In this document: piece after piece, positions 41,605 to 50,679 of the stretch | Layout of the letters: each line of letters starts with the position of its first letter | Numbering within the stretch: the stretch's first letter is position 1 | Origin: UBA12567 sp964598425 | GTDB taxonomy: Bacteria; Planctomycetota; Phycisphaerae; Phycisphaerales; SM1A02 | DNA length: 62,388 bases | Reading direction: 5' to 3' | NCBI GenBank assembly: GCA_964598425.1 | Contig: CAZRBV010000014.1 | Span: forward strand, 1 to 62,388 | Program-made: the position numbers and the translations under genes | The notes under the pieces: generated by a model | What the model was told of the DNA's origin: nothing | The model's input: only the letters and a program-made list of their open reading frames with translations | Databases searched by the model: none

Positions 41605-42354
41605 ATGCCCAAGACCGCCGACTCGATCCTTCCTCGCCACCCATCACAAGGCAACGGCCCCGTTGAGGCCATACGGATTGCCGCCATGATCGGGAGGTGG
41701 CATGTTCCAGCGCTGGCCGGCCGTGGCTCTTCCCTGCCGTACATCGCGCTGGAGGGCGATGAGCCTGTGGCACTGCTCTTTACCACGCGGCGCCGCGTCA
41801 GTCGGGCGATTGCCGGTTGGATTGGAGCTGTTGCCGATGTTCAGGTGCGTAACGTGTCGCTTGATCGTGCCGCGACACTGCGGATGCTCGATCGACTCCA
41901 CGCTCGGGGCCTGCAGTGGGTCCGAATCGATCACGGTCCGCACAGCATGCGGCTGCCGCTTGAACCACTGATCGGCGCCATGCAGCAAGCGTGGGACCGT
42001 GAAGAGTCGCTCGACCCCGCCGCGTCAGTGTGGGCCTGGTTGGTGAGGCAGGATGAGGTACTCATGCTGCGGGATCCTTCTGCGACAGACCTGCCACTTG
42101 TTGAGATTCTCGACGAATCTCCGTCCATCAGGCTCTTTGTGAACCGCCGCCGCGCGATGGCCCGGGCGGTTCGACTGTCACTTCAGGGTCGGGAGCATGT
42201 TGATCAGGTCCTCGCACTTGGTGGAACCGAGGCTCTTGACTGCCTCAGGAGACTGGCCCATCTCGGCGTGGATCGATTGATCATCGAGCAGCCAGGTGGC
42301 GCGCGATCTCTTCCGCTGTCATCTTTGCTCACGACAGCCAGCAAGGCAGCGTAG
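41605..42354 (+). CDS. Hypothetical protein built from two copies of one ~70-residue module
   Basis: 249 residues from ATG 41605, with AGGAGG five to six bases upstream. No known domain is recognised. Two halves align by eye: ALLFTTRRRVSRAIAGWIG...LDRLHARGLQWVRIDHG...RLPLEPLIGA (~50-125) and IRLFVNRRRAMARAVRLSL...CLRRLAHLGVDRLIIEQPG...SLPLSSLLTT (~172-245). Both carry RRR followed by A-R-A, an L-x-x-L-x-x-x-G helix and a terminal LPL-S/E-LL. No signal peptide. It has a structured leader and may be a nucleic-acid- or nucleotide-binding regulator, which is a guess. Confidence 0.65.
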   Translation: MPKTADSILPRHPSQGNGPVEAIRIAAMIGRWHVPALAGRGSSLPYIALEGDEPVALLFTTRRRVSRAIAGWIGAVADVQVRNVSLDRAATLRMLDRLHARGLQWVRIDHGPHSMRLPLEPLIGAMQQAWDREESLDPAASVWAWLVRQDEVLMLRDPSATDLPLVEILDESPSIRLFVNRRRAMARAVRLSLQGREHVDQVLALGGTEALDCLRRLAHLGVDRLIIEQPGGARSLPLSSLLTTASKAA

Positions 42355-42374
42355 GCAAACGCTTCTTCCGATTG

Positions 42375-42719
42375 CTACAGATCTTCAGATGTGATTTCAG
42401 CAACTTCGCCGGCAAGCTTCTTGTCGATGTACCGCTGGATCCAGCGATCGAATGACTTGCCCGCCGCCATGTCCCGACCGGAAAAATGAATTGACCTGAT
42501 CGACTCGATAGGTATCTCTTCGCGAGGAGATCCATCGGCGGGGTCGAGCCAGAGCGCTGTGGGGGTCTGATTGAATGCATAGCCGACGTGCGAGCTGCCA
42601 TCCTGAGCAGTCAGCGTCACATCGCCTCGGTACGACAGGACCCACGCGAGTGCCTGTTCGCGGGTCTCCTTGGTCAGTTGGATATCCAGCCCCTCCGCCG
42701 GTCCACTCGGCTCGCTCAT
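42375..42719 (-). CDS. Conserved hypothetical protein, 114 residues
   Basis: Soluble protein with a beta-rich middle (ALAWVLSYRGDVTLTAQDGS, then IPIESIRSIHFSGRD) and a helical end with DMAAGKSFDRWIQRYIDKKLAGE. The pattern is known to me from uncharacterised planctomycete proteins, but no function is assigned. Its ATG overlaps the stop of the upstream gene (ATGA, 42716-42719), so the two are translated together. Not exported. Confidence 0.6.
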   Translation of the reverse strand: MSEPSGPAEGLDIQLTKETREQALAWVLSYRGDVTLTAQDGSSHVGYAFNQTPTALWLDPADGSPREEIPIESIRSIHFSGRDMAAGKSFDRWIQRYIDKKLAGEVAEITSEDL

Positions 42720-43045
42720 TCCGGTTCCATCGCAATATCGGTTTCAAGGTCGACGAGTCGCCACTTGCAGATGCGTCCAAGTCGCATGATGGCGAGCCCG
42801 GCAATCTCCTCCTCGATGACCGTGAGCAGCATTTGTGTCACAGGGTTCTCATCGTGTACGAATTCCAGGCGTATGCCCGGCCCCCACAGCACGTCATCTC
42901 CCGCTTTCTCGGGAGCGGTGTTGAGAGTTGCTAAGTGCGCGATGACTTCGCTTCGTTGGCCAAGATCGGTCGCCGTTGGCGGGTTCTCTCGAGGCAGGAT
43001 GGCATACTGCTGCGGCACTGCGACTCCAATCGTACAGCGTGGCAT
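42716..43045 (-). CDS. Conserved hypothetical protein, ~109 residues
   Basis: Start set at ATG 43045 (MPRCTIGVAVPQQYAILPRE), which has a weak GAG signal; the frame is open to 43231, but that would overlap the response regulator gene, and ATG 43096 is a further option. Sequence features: VPQQYAILPREN at the start, DDVLWGPGIRLEFVHDENPVT in the middle, and a helix VIEEEIAGLAIMRLGRI near the end. No domain is recognised. Likely an operon with the response regulator and the 114-residue protein. Confidence 0.55.
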   Translation of the reverse strand: MPRCTIGVAVPQQYAILPRENPPTATDLGQRSEVIAHLATLNTAPEKAGDDVLWGPGIRLEFVHDENPVTQMLLTVIEEEIAGLAIMRLGRICKWRLVDLETDIAMEPE

Positions 43046-43112
43046 GATATCACTCGGGTGGTTCGTGGGAGTCGCAGTAGCGGCCACCGGGGACATCCCA
43101 GTTGATCGAAGA

Positions 43113-43493
43113 CTACGGGCGATCCGAGAGTCGCTCGATGGCTGCAATGAGCGTCTCAAGAGGAATTGGCTTCGTGAGATACTCGTGAACCCCGAGCGAT
43201 CGGGCGTACTGCTCATGCCTTCGCCCTTCATTGGCAGTCACCATGATGACGACCGGAGGAGCGGGTGCCTCTCTGAGCTCTTCCAGTACGAGGAATCCGG
43301 AGCGTTTGGGGAGCATCATGTCCAAGACGAGAATCGGGGGCTTGTGGCTTCTCCAGAGTGCGATCGCTTCGTTCCCATCGGCAGCTTGGATCACCTCAGC
43401 ACCCTCGCTCCGAAGGGCCAGCGCCATGCCTGCTCGAATGTCATCATCGTCATCAACGACCAAGATGCAAAGGTGTTCCAGTCGGCTCGGCAC
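43113..43493 (-). CDS. Stand-alone response regulator receiver domain
   Basis: 126 residues, one CheY-like REC domain and nothing else. Acid pocket VVDDDDDIR, phospho-acceptor Asp in ILVLDMMLPKRSG, switch Thr in VIMVTAN and Lys in YLTKPIPLE are all present, so it should be phosphorylated. With no output domain it acts by protein contact or phosphorelay. No kinase is adjacent; the nearest one in the window is at 7.6 kb. Confidence 0.9.
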   Translation of the reverse strand: MPSRLEHLCILVVDDDDDIRAGMALALRSEGAEVIQAADGNEAIALWRSHKPPILVLDMMLPKRSGFLVLEELREAPAPPVVIMVTANEGRRHEQYARSLGVHEYLTKPIPLETLIAAIERLSDRP

Positions 43494-43524
43494 GGACTGA
43501 GTATCTCCTGTTCAATTGCGTGAG

Positions 43525-44562
43525 TCAAAGACTCGATTTCACAGACGCCGCTTCCGCGTCAGATCGTTCGATGATTGCGCCACACTCGTCTGGCGAGAGC
43601 CACGGGAGCGACTCGATGTGGCTCCGCAGCCTCGGTGGCATTGGCTTTCCCTGCCGCACATGCTTGGGGCGGCTTTTCCATCGACGATGAATCCACAGGT
43701 ATTGTTCAGGATGCGCTCGTACCAGGTCCTCCAGACCTCGGGTGTAGCGAGCAGTCACGTAATACAGTGGATCTTCGTGATCCTTCCACTCGTCCGGCAG
43801 AATGATGTCGCTCACCAGAACTTCGTAGTCGATGTCGACGCGTCGTCTTCGAGCCATCGCGACGATGATCGGGATTTCGTACTTCAGGGCAAGCAGACCG
43901 ATCGACTTGTACGCCGAGGCGAGCCGTCCGAAGAACGGTACAAACACCCCTTGGTCGCCCGCATTCTGGTCCGCGATGAAGCCGAGCCGCCCCCTGTTTT
44001 CCAGGATGCGCTGCATCTGCGGCGCGGCTCCCCACTTGGTGAGGACTTTGAGCCCCCATGCCTCGCGGATGCTGAGCAACCACTGATTGAGATAGGGATT
44101 GTCCAATGGCCTTGCAAGCGCATGCAGGGGATAACCGGCGACTGAGAGGCCATATCCGAGGAGTTCCCAGTTTCCGAGGTGACCGGTCAGGAGCAGGAGC
44201 GGTTGATCGGACGTCAACAGCCCAATGGAGTCTCGGGCCGGTTTGACGCACAGGTGATCTGGCCACGTGGTCGGTGTGATGTACTGGCCCATCAGGATTG
44301 AGTCAACGGCTGCCAGTTGGAAAAGGTGTTCGATCGAGGCCGTCGCAATGCGCCGGACTTCGTGTCGATCGAGCTCTGGGAAACAGGACTCCAGGTTGGC
44401 TTCGGCCCGGCGCCGATGGCGGCGATTCAGAGTGGCGTAACACCGTCCGAAGAACCCGAAGGACTCAAGGTTGCTGCGTGCGGGAAAGCACTGGATACAC
44501 GCCGCCAGCACCCGTGCGGGCAGGTATTCGGCCAAGTTTCGCAACGGCGTTCGCCGGGCCAT
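43525..44562 (-). CDS. Lipid A biosynthesis-type acyltransferase (HtrB/LpxL family)
   Basis: 345 residues from ATG 44562. N-terminal amphipathic region followed by the acyltransferase domain: the catalytic HxxxxE is TGHLGNWELLGYG, then ARPLDNPYLNQWL, RLGFIADQNAGDQGVFVPFFG, and the late EQYLWIHRRWKSRP, all as in LpxL/LpxM. It transfers secondary acyl chains to lipid A or a related glycolipid at the inner membrane, implying a lipopolysaccharide-bearing outer membrane. It starts 16 bp after the coiled-coil gene ends, so they may be cotranscribed. Confidence 0.88.
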   Translation of the reverse strand: MARRTPLRNLAEYLPARVLAACIQCFPARSNLESFGFFGRCYATLNRRHRRRAEANLESCFPELDRHEVRRIATASIEHLFQLAAVDSILMGQYITPTTWPDHLCVKPARDSIGLLTSDQPLLLLTGHLGNWELLGYGLSVAGYPLHALARPLDNPYLNQWLLSIREAWGLKVLTKWGAAPQMQRILENRGRLGFIADQNAGDQGVFVPFFGRLASAYKSIGLLALKYEIPIIVAMARRRRVDIDYEVLVSDIILPDEWKDHEDPLYYVTARYTRGLEDLVRAHPEQYLWIHRRWKSRPKHVRQGKPMPPRLRSHIESLPWLSPDECGAIIERSDAEAASVKSSL

Positions 44563-44578
44563 GACGCGTGGCTGGGCC

Positions 44579-45955
44579 TCAGAGGTCCGTGCGGCCCGTG
44601 AGGATCTCAAGCCTGTTCTGGTTCAGCACCGGGATTCGAGCTTGCTGGGCCTGTTCAAGGAGTGACTGGTACGTGTCTACCGCAGTTCGGCGACGGCGGA
44701 ACTCGTTCATCGCCTCGGTAGATCGTTGGTTGTCACCCGACAGAATCGGCATGCGTGGTTCCGTGCCGAGAACCAGGAAGTCCAGATCACCAGGGATTGC
44801 GTTCCCTGTGACAACCTCTCCTCCCCACCGCTTGATCCGATCGCGGAGGTACTGAGCCTCGTCCAGAGTCGCCTTTCCATCATGGTCAAGGTCATACACG
44901 CCATGGACAAGGAAACGGAATTTGTAATCCGGATCGTAAATGGCGTTTGTAATCACATTGCCAGGGGTCACCGGTCGCCCTTTGACCTTGCGAACGACCT
45001 TCGCTGTCGCACTGGCATCGCCAATCTTGATGACCTGAATGCTGGCCTTTCCTCGGTCATTCTCATCGTCTGTATTGGCCTGAATCTGATCGGCCGACTC
45101 ATAGACTTCAAAGGTCATTCCGAGGACGATCTGGTCATTGCGTCCACGATTGATGTACACCATGTCGCCGCTGCCCACAATGTCAAGGATTTCGCCGTCG
45201 ACAAGCGATGCGGGGTTGGCCGCATTGAGCCGATCTCGGTTCAAGCGGGCATCGAGGTCGCGGAGTTTGGACGCGAGCATGTTGTTGTTCTTCGTCAATC
45301 GATCGACTTCAGTTTGCTGCTCGTTGATTGTGCTTGTGAGATGGTCCCTCGATGTTGTCTGCATGCGGCTGAAGTCGGATACCGCCTGTTGGATAGCGGC
45401 CGAGTGGCGACTGTCAGCATCGGTGTATCCCTTGAGCTGCTCGGACTCTGCAGCAAGAAGGGCGTCTCGCTCACTGGCGGCTTGTTGCATCTGGGCGTTG
45501 AGTTGATCACGGTCCTGTTCAGCACTTTCGGCCCGCGATCTCAGCGCCTCATTGGTTGCTGCCAGATCGGCGATGCGTCGATTGGCGTCGGTAATCGCAG
45601 CAGCCATGGAAAGGTCATCCGCAAGCCCTGCCTGTTCACGTGCAGCGGCGAGGTCGGGGAAGCTATCGTCGGTGCGACCAAAGGTGAACTGCCGCAGCGC
45701 TTCGTATCGATCATTCATGTGACCCATGAGCGTGTCGCGGCCATGCGCTGTTTCAAGCCGTTGGAACCAGGGCGCGTTCCGCTCGGACAGCCGAACAAAC
45801 GAGCTGATGCTCTCGTCAGCCTTCGCTGCTTCTTCTTCCGCAGTTTGCAGCTTCCCCCAGAGGAGGATGGACCCTGCAAGGAGTAGGACGGTCAGCAGGA
45901 CGAACACGACCAGTGAGATGGCGACACCGGTTCCGGCAGAGCTTCGAATGGCCAT
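44579..45955 (-). CDS. Membrane-anchored coiled-coil protein with BRCT-like C-terminal region
   Basis: 458 residues from ATG 45955. One N-terminal helix (GVAISLVVFVLLTVLLLAGS) and a long coiled coil (~30-240, Ala/Glu/Gln-rich with DLAATNEALRSRAESAEQDR) lead to a small beta domain (~245-340) of the FlgT-C/SH3 kind (DMVYINRGRNDQIVLGMTFEV). A region at ~345-400 (FLVHGVYDLD...RIKRWGGEVV...DLDFLVLGTEP) resembles a BRCT domain. Function unknown. The open frame extends 75 codons upstream without a plausible start. Divergent from the lysine aminotransferase over 298 bp. Confidence 0.62.
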   Translation of the reverse strand: MAIRSSAGTGVAISLVVFVLLTVLLLAGSILLWGKLQTAEEEAAKADESISSFVRLSERNAPWFQRLETAHGRDTLMGHMNDRYEALRQFTFGRTDDSFPDLAAAREQAGLADDLSMAAAITDANRRIADLAATNEALRSRAESAEQDRDQLNAQMQQAASERDALLAAESEQLKGYTDADSRHSAAIQQAVSDFSRMQTTSRDHLTSTINEQQTEVDRLTKNNNMLASKLRDLDARLNRDRLNAANPASLVDGEILDIVGSGDMVYINRGRNDQIVLGMTFEVYESADQIQANTDDENDRGKASIQVIKIGDASATAKVVRKVKGRPVTPGNVITNAIYDPDYKFRFLVHGVYDLDHDGKATLDEAQYLRDRIKRWGGEVVTGNAIPGDLDFLVLGTEPRMPILSGDNQRSTEAMNEFRRRRTAVDTYQSLLEQAQQARIPVLNQNRLEILTGRTDL

Positions 45956-46192
45956 GAGGCGAAAGGTCTCCTGGGTGATCCGGAAAGGGAACAGAAAGAG
46001 GTCAAGCGGGAAAGTCTCGCTGCCACACGCTCGGGCGTCAAGACGCTCACACGCTCCAAGCCCTGTTACAGGCTGCGGGCCCATCCTCAAGAGCTGGGAG
46101 GGCCCCTGGAGCGTCGGAGATTCTACGGCGAAGGGAGCATCCGTGTTGGCCTGGAGTAGCAGGCGGGGCCGCGGACCCACCGATTTGAGGGA

Positions 46193-46219
46193 GGGGGATG
46201 TACCATGTACGGCTCCCCC
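46193..46219 (+). promoter_or_regulatory. Hairpin in the leader of the lysine aminotransferase gene
   Basis: GGGGGA / TCCCCC stem with a 15-base loop that itself contains GTACCATGTAC, about 35 bases before the start codon and 20 before its GAGGAG ribosome site. It could be a protein-binding site or leader structure. The rest of the 298-bp gap (45956-46253) shows nothing further that I can identify. Confidence 0.25.
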
Positions 46220-46253
46220 AATGTGGTCCTGAACGTACCCGAGGAGCCGATTT

Positions 46254-47582
46254 ATGCAGGCCAGCGAAGTTCTCCAGAGTCTTTCCAGACACCAGCTCGT
46301 TGATGGCTACCCATTGGTTGTCGATCTGGAAAAGTCTCAGGGATCGTGGATTCATGATGCTGCCACTGGTGAAAAGTATCTCGATGCCTTCACGTGCTTT
46401 GCCTCATGGCCGATCGGATTCAATCATCCCGGGATGCGAGAGCCGGAGTTTGAAGCCGCGCTGATGCGGGCTGCCCAATCGAACATCGCCAATGCTGACC
46501 TGTACACATCGGAGATGGCCGATTTCGTGCGGACGTTTGCGACGCATGTGACGCCGGATGGATTTCCACATCACTTCTGGGTTGCCGGCGGGGGTCTTGC
46601 TGTGGAAAACGCGATGAAGACAGCGTTCGATTGGAAGGCGCGTCGCCTCGGTCGCAACGACTATCTGGCCGATTGCAACGATCTCACAATCGTGCACTTC
46701 GAGCAGGCGTTCCATGGCCGCACGGGGTACACGATGAGCTGCACGAATACAGTGCCCGACAAGATTGGCCTCTTCCCCAGGTTCCCGTGGCCAAGGATTC
46801 ATAATCCGGTCTGCAGATTCGATGTTGACGGCAATGTCTGCAACGACATCGAGGCTGAGGAGGCAAAGGCGTGCGAGCAGCTCGATCGGGCATTTGCCGA
46901 GAGCGCCGACCGCATCGCGGGAATTCTTATCGAACCGATGCAGGGCGAGGGTGGCGACAACCACTTCCGTCCTGAGTTCATGGCGAGACTTCGCAAGTAC
47001 GCCGACGAGCATGATTGTCTGCTCCTCTTCGACGAAGTGCAGACCGGTTTCTTCGGTTCCGGCAAGCCGTGGTTCTGGCAGCACCAGGGGGTCGCGCCGG
47101 ACGTCGTGTCCTTCGGCAAGAAGTCGCAGGTTTGCGGCATCTACGCTGGCGGCAAGGTTGATCAGGTCGAGCAGAACGTCTTCAAGGTCTCCAGCCGCAT
47201 CAACTCAACCTGGGGCGGCAATCTTGTGGACATGGTTCGCTCACGCAGATTCATTGAGATCATCGTTCAGGACGGCCTGGCCGAGCACGCGCTGGATCTG
47301 GGTGATCGGCTCAAGGAAGGCCTTCGCTCGATCGCGAAGGACACAGGCGCGTTCGACAATATTCGTGGGTGTGGAACGCTTGTCGCGTGCACCTTCCCGA
47401 GCCCGGAGCACCGGGCGGCGGCCATTACAGCGATGTTTGACCGCAAGGCGATGTCACTGCCGTGCGGAACCGACTCCATGCGCTTCCGCTTGCCGCTGAC
47501 AATGAGTTTCGATGAACTTGACGAACTGTTGAATCGCACGGCCGATTCGATCCGCTCGGCGCACGCGGCGACGCTGCCGTAG
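46254..47582 (+). CDS. lat: L-lysine 6-aminotransferase
   Basis: 442 residues, PLP-dependent class III aminotransferase. It moves the epsilon-amino group of lysine to 2-oxoglutarate, giving allysine/piperideine-6-carboxylate. Seen: FWVAGGGLAVENAMKTAFDWK, FHGRTGYTMSCTNT, ILIEPMQGEGGDNHF, LLLFDEVQTGFFGSG, and the PLP Lys in VSFGKKSQVCG, the motif that sets LAT apart from other class III enzymes. GAGGAG lies 8 bases before ATG 46254. Neighbours do not reveal the downstream pathway. Confidence 0.88.
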   Translation: MQASEVLQSLSRHQLVDGYPLVVDLEKSQGSWIHDAATGEKYLDAFTCFASWPIGFNHPGMREPEFEAALMRAAQSNIANADLYTSEMADFVRTFATHVTPDGFPHHFWVAGGGLAVENAMKTAFDWKARRLGRNDYLADCNDLTIVHFEQAFHGRTGYTMSCTNTVPDKIGLFPRFPWPRIHNPVCRFDVDGNVCNDIEAEEAKACEQLDRAFAESADRIAGILIEPMQGEGGDNHFRPEFMARLRKYADEHDCLLLFDEVQTGFFGSGKPWFWQHQGVAPDVVSFGKKSQVCGIYAGGKVDQVEQNVFKVSSRINSTWGGNLVDMVRSRRFIEIIVQDGLAEHALDLGDRLKEGLRSIAKDTGAFDNIRGCGTLVACTFPSPEHRAAAITAMFDRKAMSLPCGTDSMRFRLPLTMSFDELDELLNRTADSIRSAHAATLP

Positions 47583-47594
47583 CAGCGGGAGCGA

Positions 47595-48563
47595 TCATTC
47601 CTCAACGTCGTCCATGGTTCGGAACTCAAGCACACCTGGCAGAAGACGCCGCTGGATCTCAAGAAGCTCGGGGCATTGGTGCTCGACGTCATGCGCGTTG
47701 AGTTTTTCTCCGAGTTCCGGGTCACTGACTCGAATCGAGGATGTCGAACCATCCATGTTTGAGAGATTGATTCGGTTGGGGTCCCACAAGGCAGGGGTGT
47801 CAATCCAAACATACGTGTCCTGGTCGGGATGTACCAGAAAGCCGTTGTGGTTGTAGCCAGCCTGGCCCCAGTTTGCCTGCGATGGATCGTCTTCCGCGAT
47901 TGAGCACATCGTCATGGATGGCTGCTTGATCTGCATACTGGTTGGGCAGGGGACTGCGTATTTGATGAAGTCCTCGCCAGAAAACGGTCCGCCGTCGCTC
48001 CAGTGCCAGTCTTCTGCGCAGACATTGACGCCAACAAAGCTGTTGAGAGAGTACGACCGGATACGTGTGGATGGATCCATGGGAGATCGGTAGACATCGA
48101 CGTTTCCATCGAGGTACTCCCAGGCGGCTCCCTCACTCAGCGCTTTGGTCAACTCGATGCGAAGCGGAGTATTGGTTTCAGGATCGAGTTCGCCAGTGTC
48201 TTCAAGTCCATCGCCGTAGCCGCGTACCCAGAATCTGCTGAGGGCATCTTGATACAGGCCGTCCGTATCTCTCACAGCAACGCGATACTGTGGGTTGCTT
48301 GCGAATACCGGGAATGGGTTGCTGGCCCACACTTGTGTTCTCGGATGCAGGAGCCGTGAATTGTGATCCGCCGCGTACTTCGCCTGCGCAGCGGCGATCT
48401 GCCGCTGGTGGGCAAGATCGGCCGCTGATGTGGCTGACGCATCAAGCCGCTGGCCGCCGACAAGAACGAGGGCGGCAATTGCGCCGAGAATCGCAACAAC
48501 GACCATCAGCTCAATGAGGGTGAATCCGCGGGTCGTGGAGGTTGGGGTGGTGTTCAAGGGCAT
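47595..48563 (-). CDS. Type II/IV pseudopilin-like protein with prepilin signal
   Basis: 322 residues. Class III signal STTRG|FTLIELMVVVAILGAIAALV, then a helix with QRQIAAAQAKYAADHNSRL and a globular domain with repeated surface blocks (SPMDPSTRIRSYSLNSFVGV; SGEDFIKYAVPCPTSMQIKQPS). It belongs to the same broad planctomycete family as the 20.6-kb gene, but the two are only distantly alike. Its start lies 10 bp inside the end of the amylase gene, so both are probably on one message. Confidence 0.82.
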   Translation of the reverse strand: MPLNTTPTSTTRGFTLIELMVVVAILGAIAALVLVGGQRLDASATSAADLAHQRQIAAAQAKYAADHNSRLLHPRTQVWASNPFPVFASNPQYRVAVRDTDGLYQDALSRFWVRGYGDGLEDTGELDPETNTPLRIELTKALSEGAAWEYLDGNVDVYRSPMDPSTRIRSYSLNSFVGVNVCAEDWHWSDGGPFSGEDFIKYAVPCPTSMQIKQPSMTMCSIAEDDPSQANWGQAGYNHNGFLVHPDQDTYVWIDTPALWDPNRINLSNMDGSTSSIRVSDPELGEKLNAHDVEHQCPELLEIQRRLLPGVLEFRTMDDVEE

Positions 48564-50572
48564 GGGCCAAATGATGCAATAACGCTAAGGAGATCGTCAA
48601 CATTCGTGACGCCATCTCCTGTGACATCCGCACCAGATGTTCCCCAGGATGCAATGACCATGAGAAGATCATCTACAGAAATGGCCCCGTTGCCGTCAAG
48701 ATCGTTCGGGCAGGGGGGGGATTGAGAGAGAATCATCATCGAGTATGCGCCGAATTGGAGCGATGCGCTATAGGGAAGCCCATCTCTGGGCGTGTTTTCG
48801 ACCAGCACGTCCCCCATCAGCTGGTCGCCGAACTCCGGATCATAGCCTGTCCAATCGCTGTTGAATCGGACCTTCCAGGTGCCACCTGCCGGGAAACCGA
48901 TCCGGTAGTCGTCCCAGTCCTGATTCCGGAAGTTCGCCAGAACGATGACATCGTCACCCACGCCGCCGTCCCGCCAGCGGTGCCAGGCGATGACCTTGTC
49001 CCAGTCGTTGACGTGGTGCACATTGACGCTTTCGCCGGTGAGACCCCGGGTATTCCCAGCTGTATTGAGCCGGGCCGCAATCAGGTCCCGGTAGAGATCG
49101 GTGATGCCTGAGAAGGTCTCGGCGCGGCTCCAATCGAGGGGCTCGGCATCGGTGAACCATTCGTCTTCCAGAAACTCCTGCCCTTGAAAGAGCATCGGAA
49201 TACCGGGTGAGGTGAAGACGACGCCAGCGGCCAGTGTCGAACGCTTTTTAGAGTAATACGACTCGGCATTGCCCGGCCAGATCGCCTCGGGAACGCGGCT
49301 GCGGCCATTGGCCACCTCATCGTGTGACTCGGTGTAGATCACGCGCTGGAACGGCGCGTCGTTGTAGTCGAATGTGATGGCGTCCCTGATGGTCCACATG
49401 TTGCGGTACTCATCGTCCGGGGTTTCAACGACTTCACGAACGGGATGAACGAACCACGGATCCCACTGCGCATCAAATCCTGCGCCGCCGGCACTTGTGG
49501 GCTTGGTGATCCAGTGATTGCTGCTCATGTCCTCGGCAGCAACGAGCTTGCCGGGATACAGCGAATCGAGTTCGTCGTTGACCCACTGCATCCAGGACCA
49601 GCCGTCGGGGTTGTTCCCCTCGTCGGTCCATTCGATCCAGCGGGTTCCATCCATGCGAATGCCATCGATGTGGTACTCATCGAACCATTGGATGACTGCG
49701 TCCCGCAGCCACTGTCGTACCGCGTTCTCGCCGAAGTTCGGCCGGGTGCTTCCCCACGGAGTGTGAGCGCGATCGTCGTTGTAGAAGTAGATGCCACCGA
49801 GATCATTCTCGTTCCAGCCATCAAACTGCCATGCGCCGAGGTCGGATGGTCCGAGGTGATTGAAAACGACATCGACCATGACCGCGATGCCCCGCTCATG
49901 GCACGCATCGACCAGTCGCTTGAATTCCTCCGGTCCGCCGTAGTAACTCTCGACCGAGAAGATGTGGGCTGGGTTGTATCCCCATGACTGGTCGCCGGCG
50001 AACTCGTTGATCGGCATGAGTTCGAGCGTGTTGATGCCGAGATTCTCAAGGTGGTCAAGGCGTGAGAGCACCCCGTCGAAAGTGCCCGGGAAGCTGCCAC
50101 CGCCAGTCACCCCGAATGTTCCCGGGTGCATTTCGTAGATCACCATCTCGTTCCAGTTCGGCATGGAGAACCCGTGTTCCCATGCGTACTGATTGGGGTC
50201 GGCGATGATCGACTTGCCGTTGGAGCTTGTCAGCTTTCGGGCGCGCGGATCATTCCGCCAATGGGTATTGCCATCATTGAGAATGATGAACTGATACTCG
50301 TGGCCTGCCCATACGCCTGGCACATCCAAGCTCCAGAGATCGCCCTCTTCCGGCGAAAGCGGGTGCGTGTTGGTAGCCCAGTTGTTGAACGACCCTGTCA
50401 GATAGACCGCATCGGCATGTGGCGCCCAGGTTCGAAACGTCGTGCCCCAGCCATCCTGATCCTGATAGACGGTAGCGCCCATCCCCGCGCGGGTGGATGC
50501 ATCTCCGGATGCGGAACCGGTTGCCGCAGCGAGTACGCACAGGAGCAGGCAGACTTGGTGGGATGCTTTCAT
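48554..50572 (-). CDS. Exported GH13 alpha-glucan enzyme with CBM48 and C-terminal dockerin-like repeat
   Basis: 672 residues. A signal peptide (VCLLLCVLAAATGSASG) precedes a CBM48/E-set domain (~30-120, VYLTGSFNNWATNTHPL) and a GH13 barrel (~130-590). The nucleophile Asp is in GIRMDGTRW, the acid Glu in LVAAEDMSS and the third Asp in YTESHDEVAN. The barrel most resembles branching-enzyme-like or amylase GH13 members. The last ~55 residues hold two Asp-rich units, DLDGNGAISVDDLLMVIASWG and DVTGDGVTNVDDLLSVIASFG (Ca-binding dockerin type I pattern), ending in PCP. Confidence 0.88.
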   Translation of the reverse strand: MKASHQVCLLLCVLAAATGSASGDASTRAGMGATVYQDQDGWGTTFRTWAPHADAVYLTGSFNNWATNTHPLSPEEGDLWSLDVPGVWAGHEYQFIILNDGNTHWRNDPRARKLTSSNGKSIIADPNQYAWEHGFSMPNWNEMVIYEMHPGTFGVTGGGSFPGTFDGVLSRLDHLENLGINTLELMPINEFAGDQSWGYNPAHIFSVESYYGGPEEFKRLVDACHERGIAVMVDVVFNHLGPSDLGAWQFDGWNENDLGGIYFYNDDRAHTPWGSTRPNFGENAVRQWLRDAVIQWFDEYHIDGIRMDGTRWIEWTDEGNNPDGWSWMQWVNDELDSLYPGKLVAAEDMSSNHWITKPTSAGGAGFDAQWDPWFVHPVREVVETPDDEYRNMWTIRDAITFDYNDAPFQRVIYTESHDEVANGRSRVPEAIWPGNAESYYSKKRSTLAAGVVFTSPGIPMLFQGQEFLEDEWFTDAEPLDWSRAETFSGITDLYRDLIAARLNTAGNTRGLTGESVNVHHVNDWDKVIAWHRWRDGGVGDDVIVLANFRNQDWDDYRIGFPAGGTWKVRFNSDWTGYDPEFGDQLMGDVLVENTPRDGLPYSASLQFGAYSMMILSQSPPCPNDLDGNGAISVDDLLMVIASWGTSGADVTGDGVTNVDDLLSVIASFGPCP

Positions 50573-50626
50573 GGTCCGTTTTCGAGTATACCTCCGCAGG
50601 AGGGCCTTCCAGTGCTCGCAATGGCA

Positions 50627-50652
50627 ACCCCCGCGGCGTTGGCCGCGGGGGT
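50627..50652 (-). terminator. GC-rich terminator hairpin after the exported repeat-tagged protein
   Basis: 11-bp perfect stem (ACCCCCGCGGC / GCCGCGGGGGT, 50627-50637 with 50642-50652) and a 4-base loop, about 28 bp after the stop of the 50680 gene. The sequence past it is only modestly T-rich (TTGCCATTG). Confidence 0.5.
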
Positions 50653-50679
50653 GCTGTGTTCGAGGTCAGTAGGTGCCGA

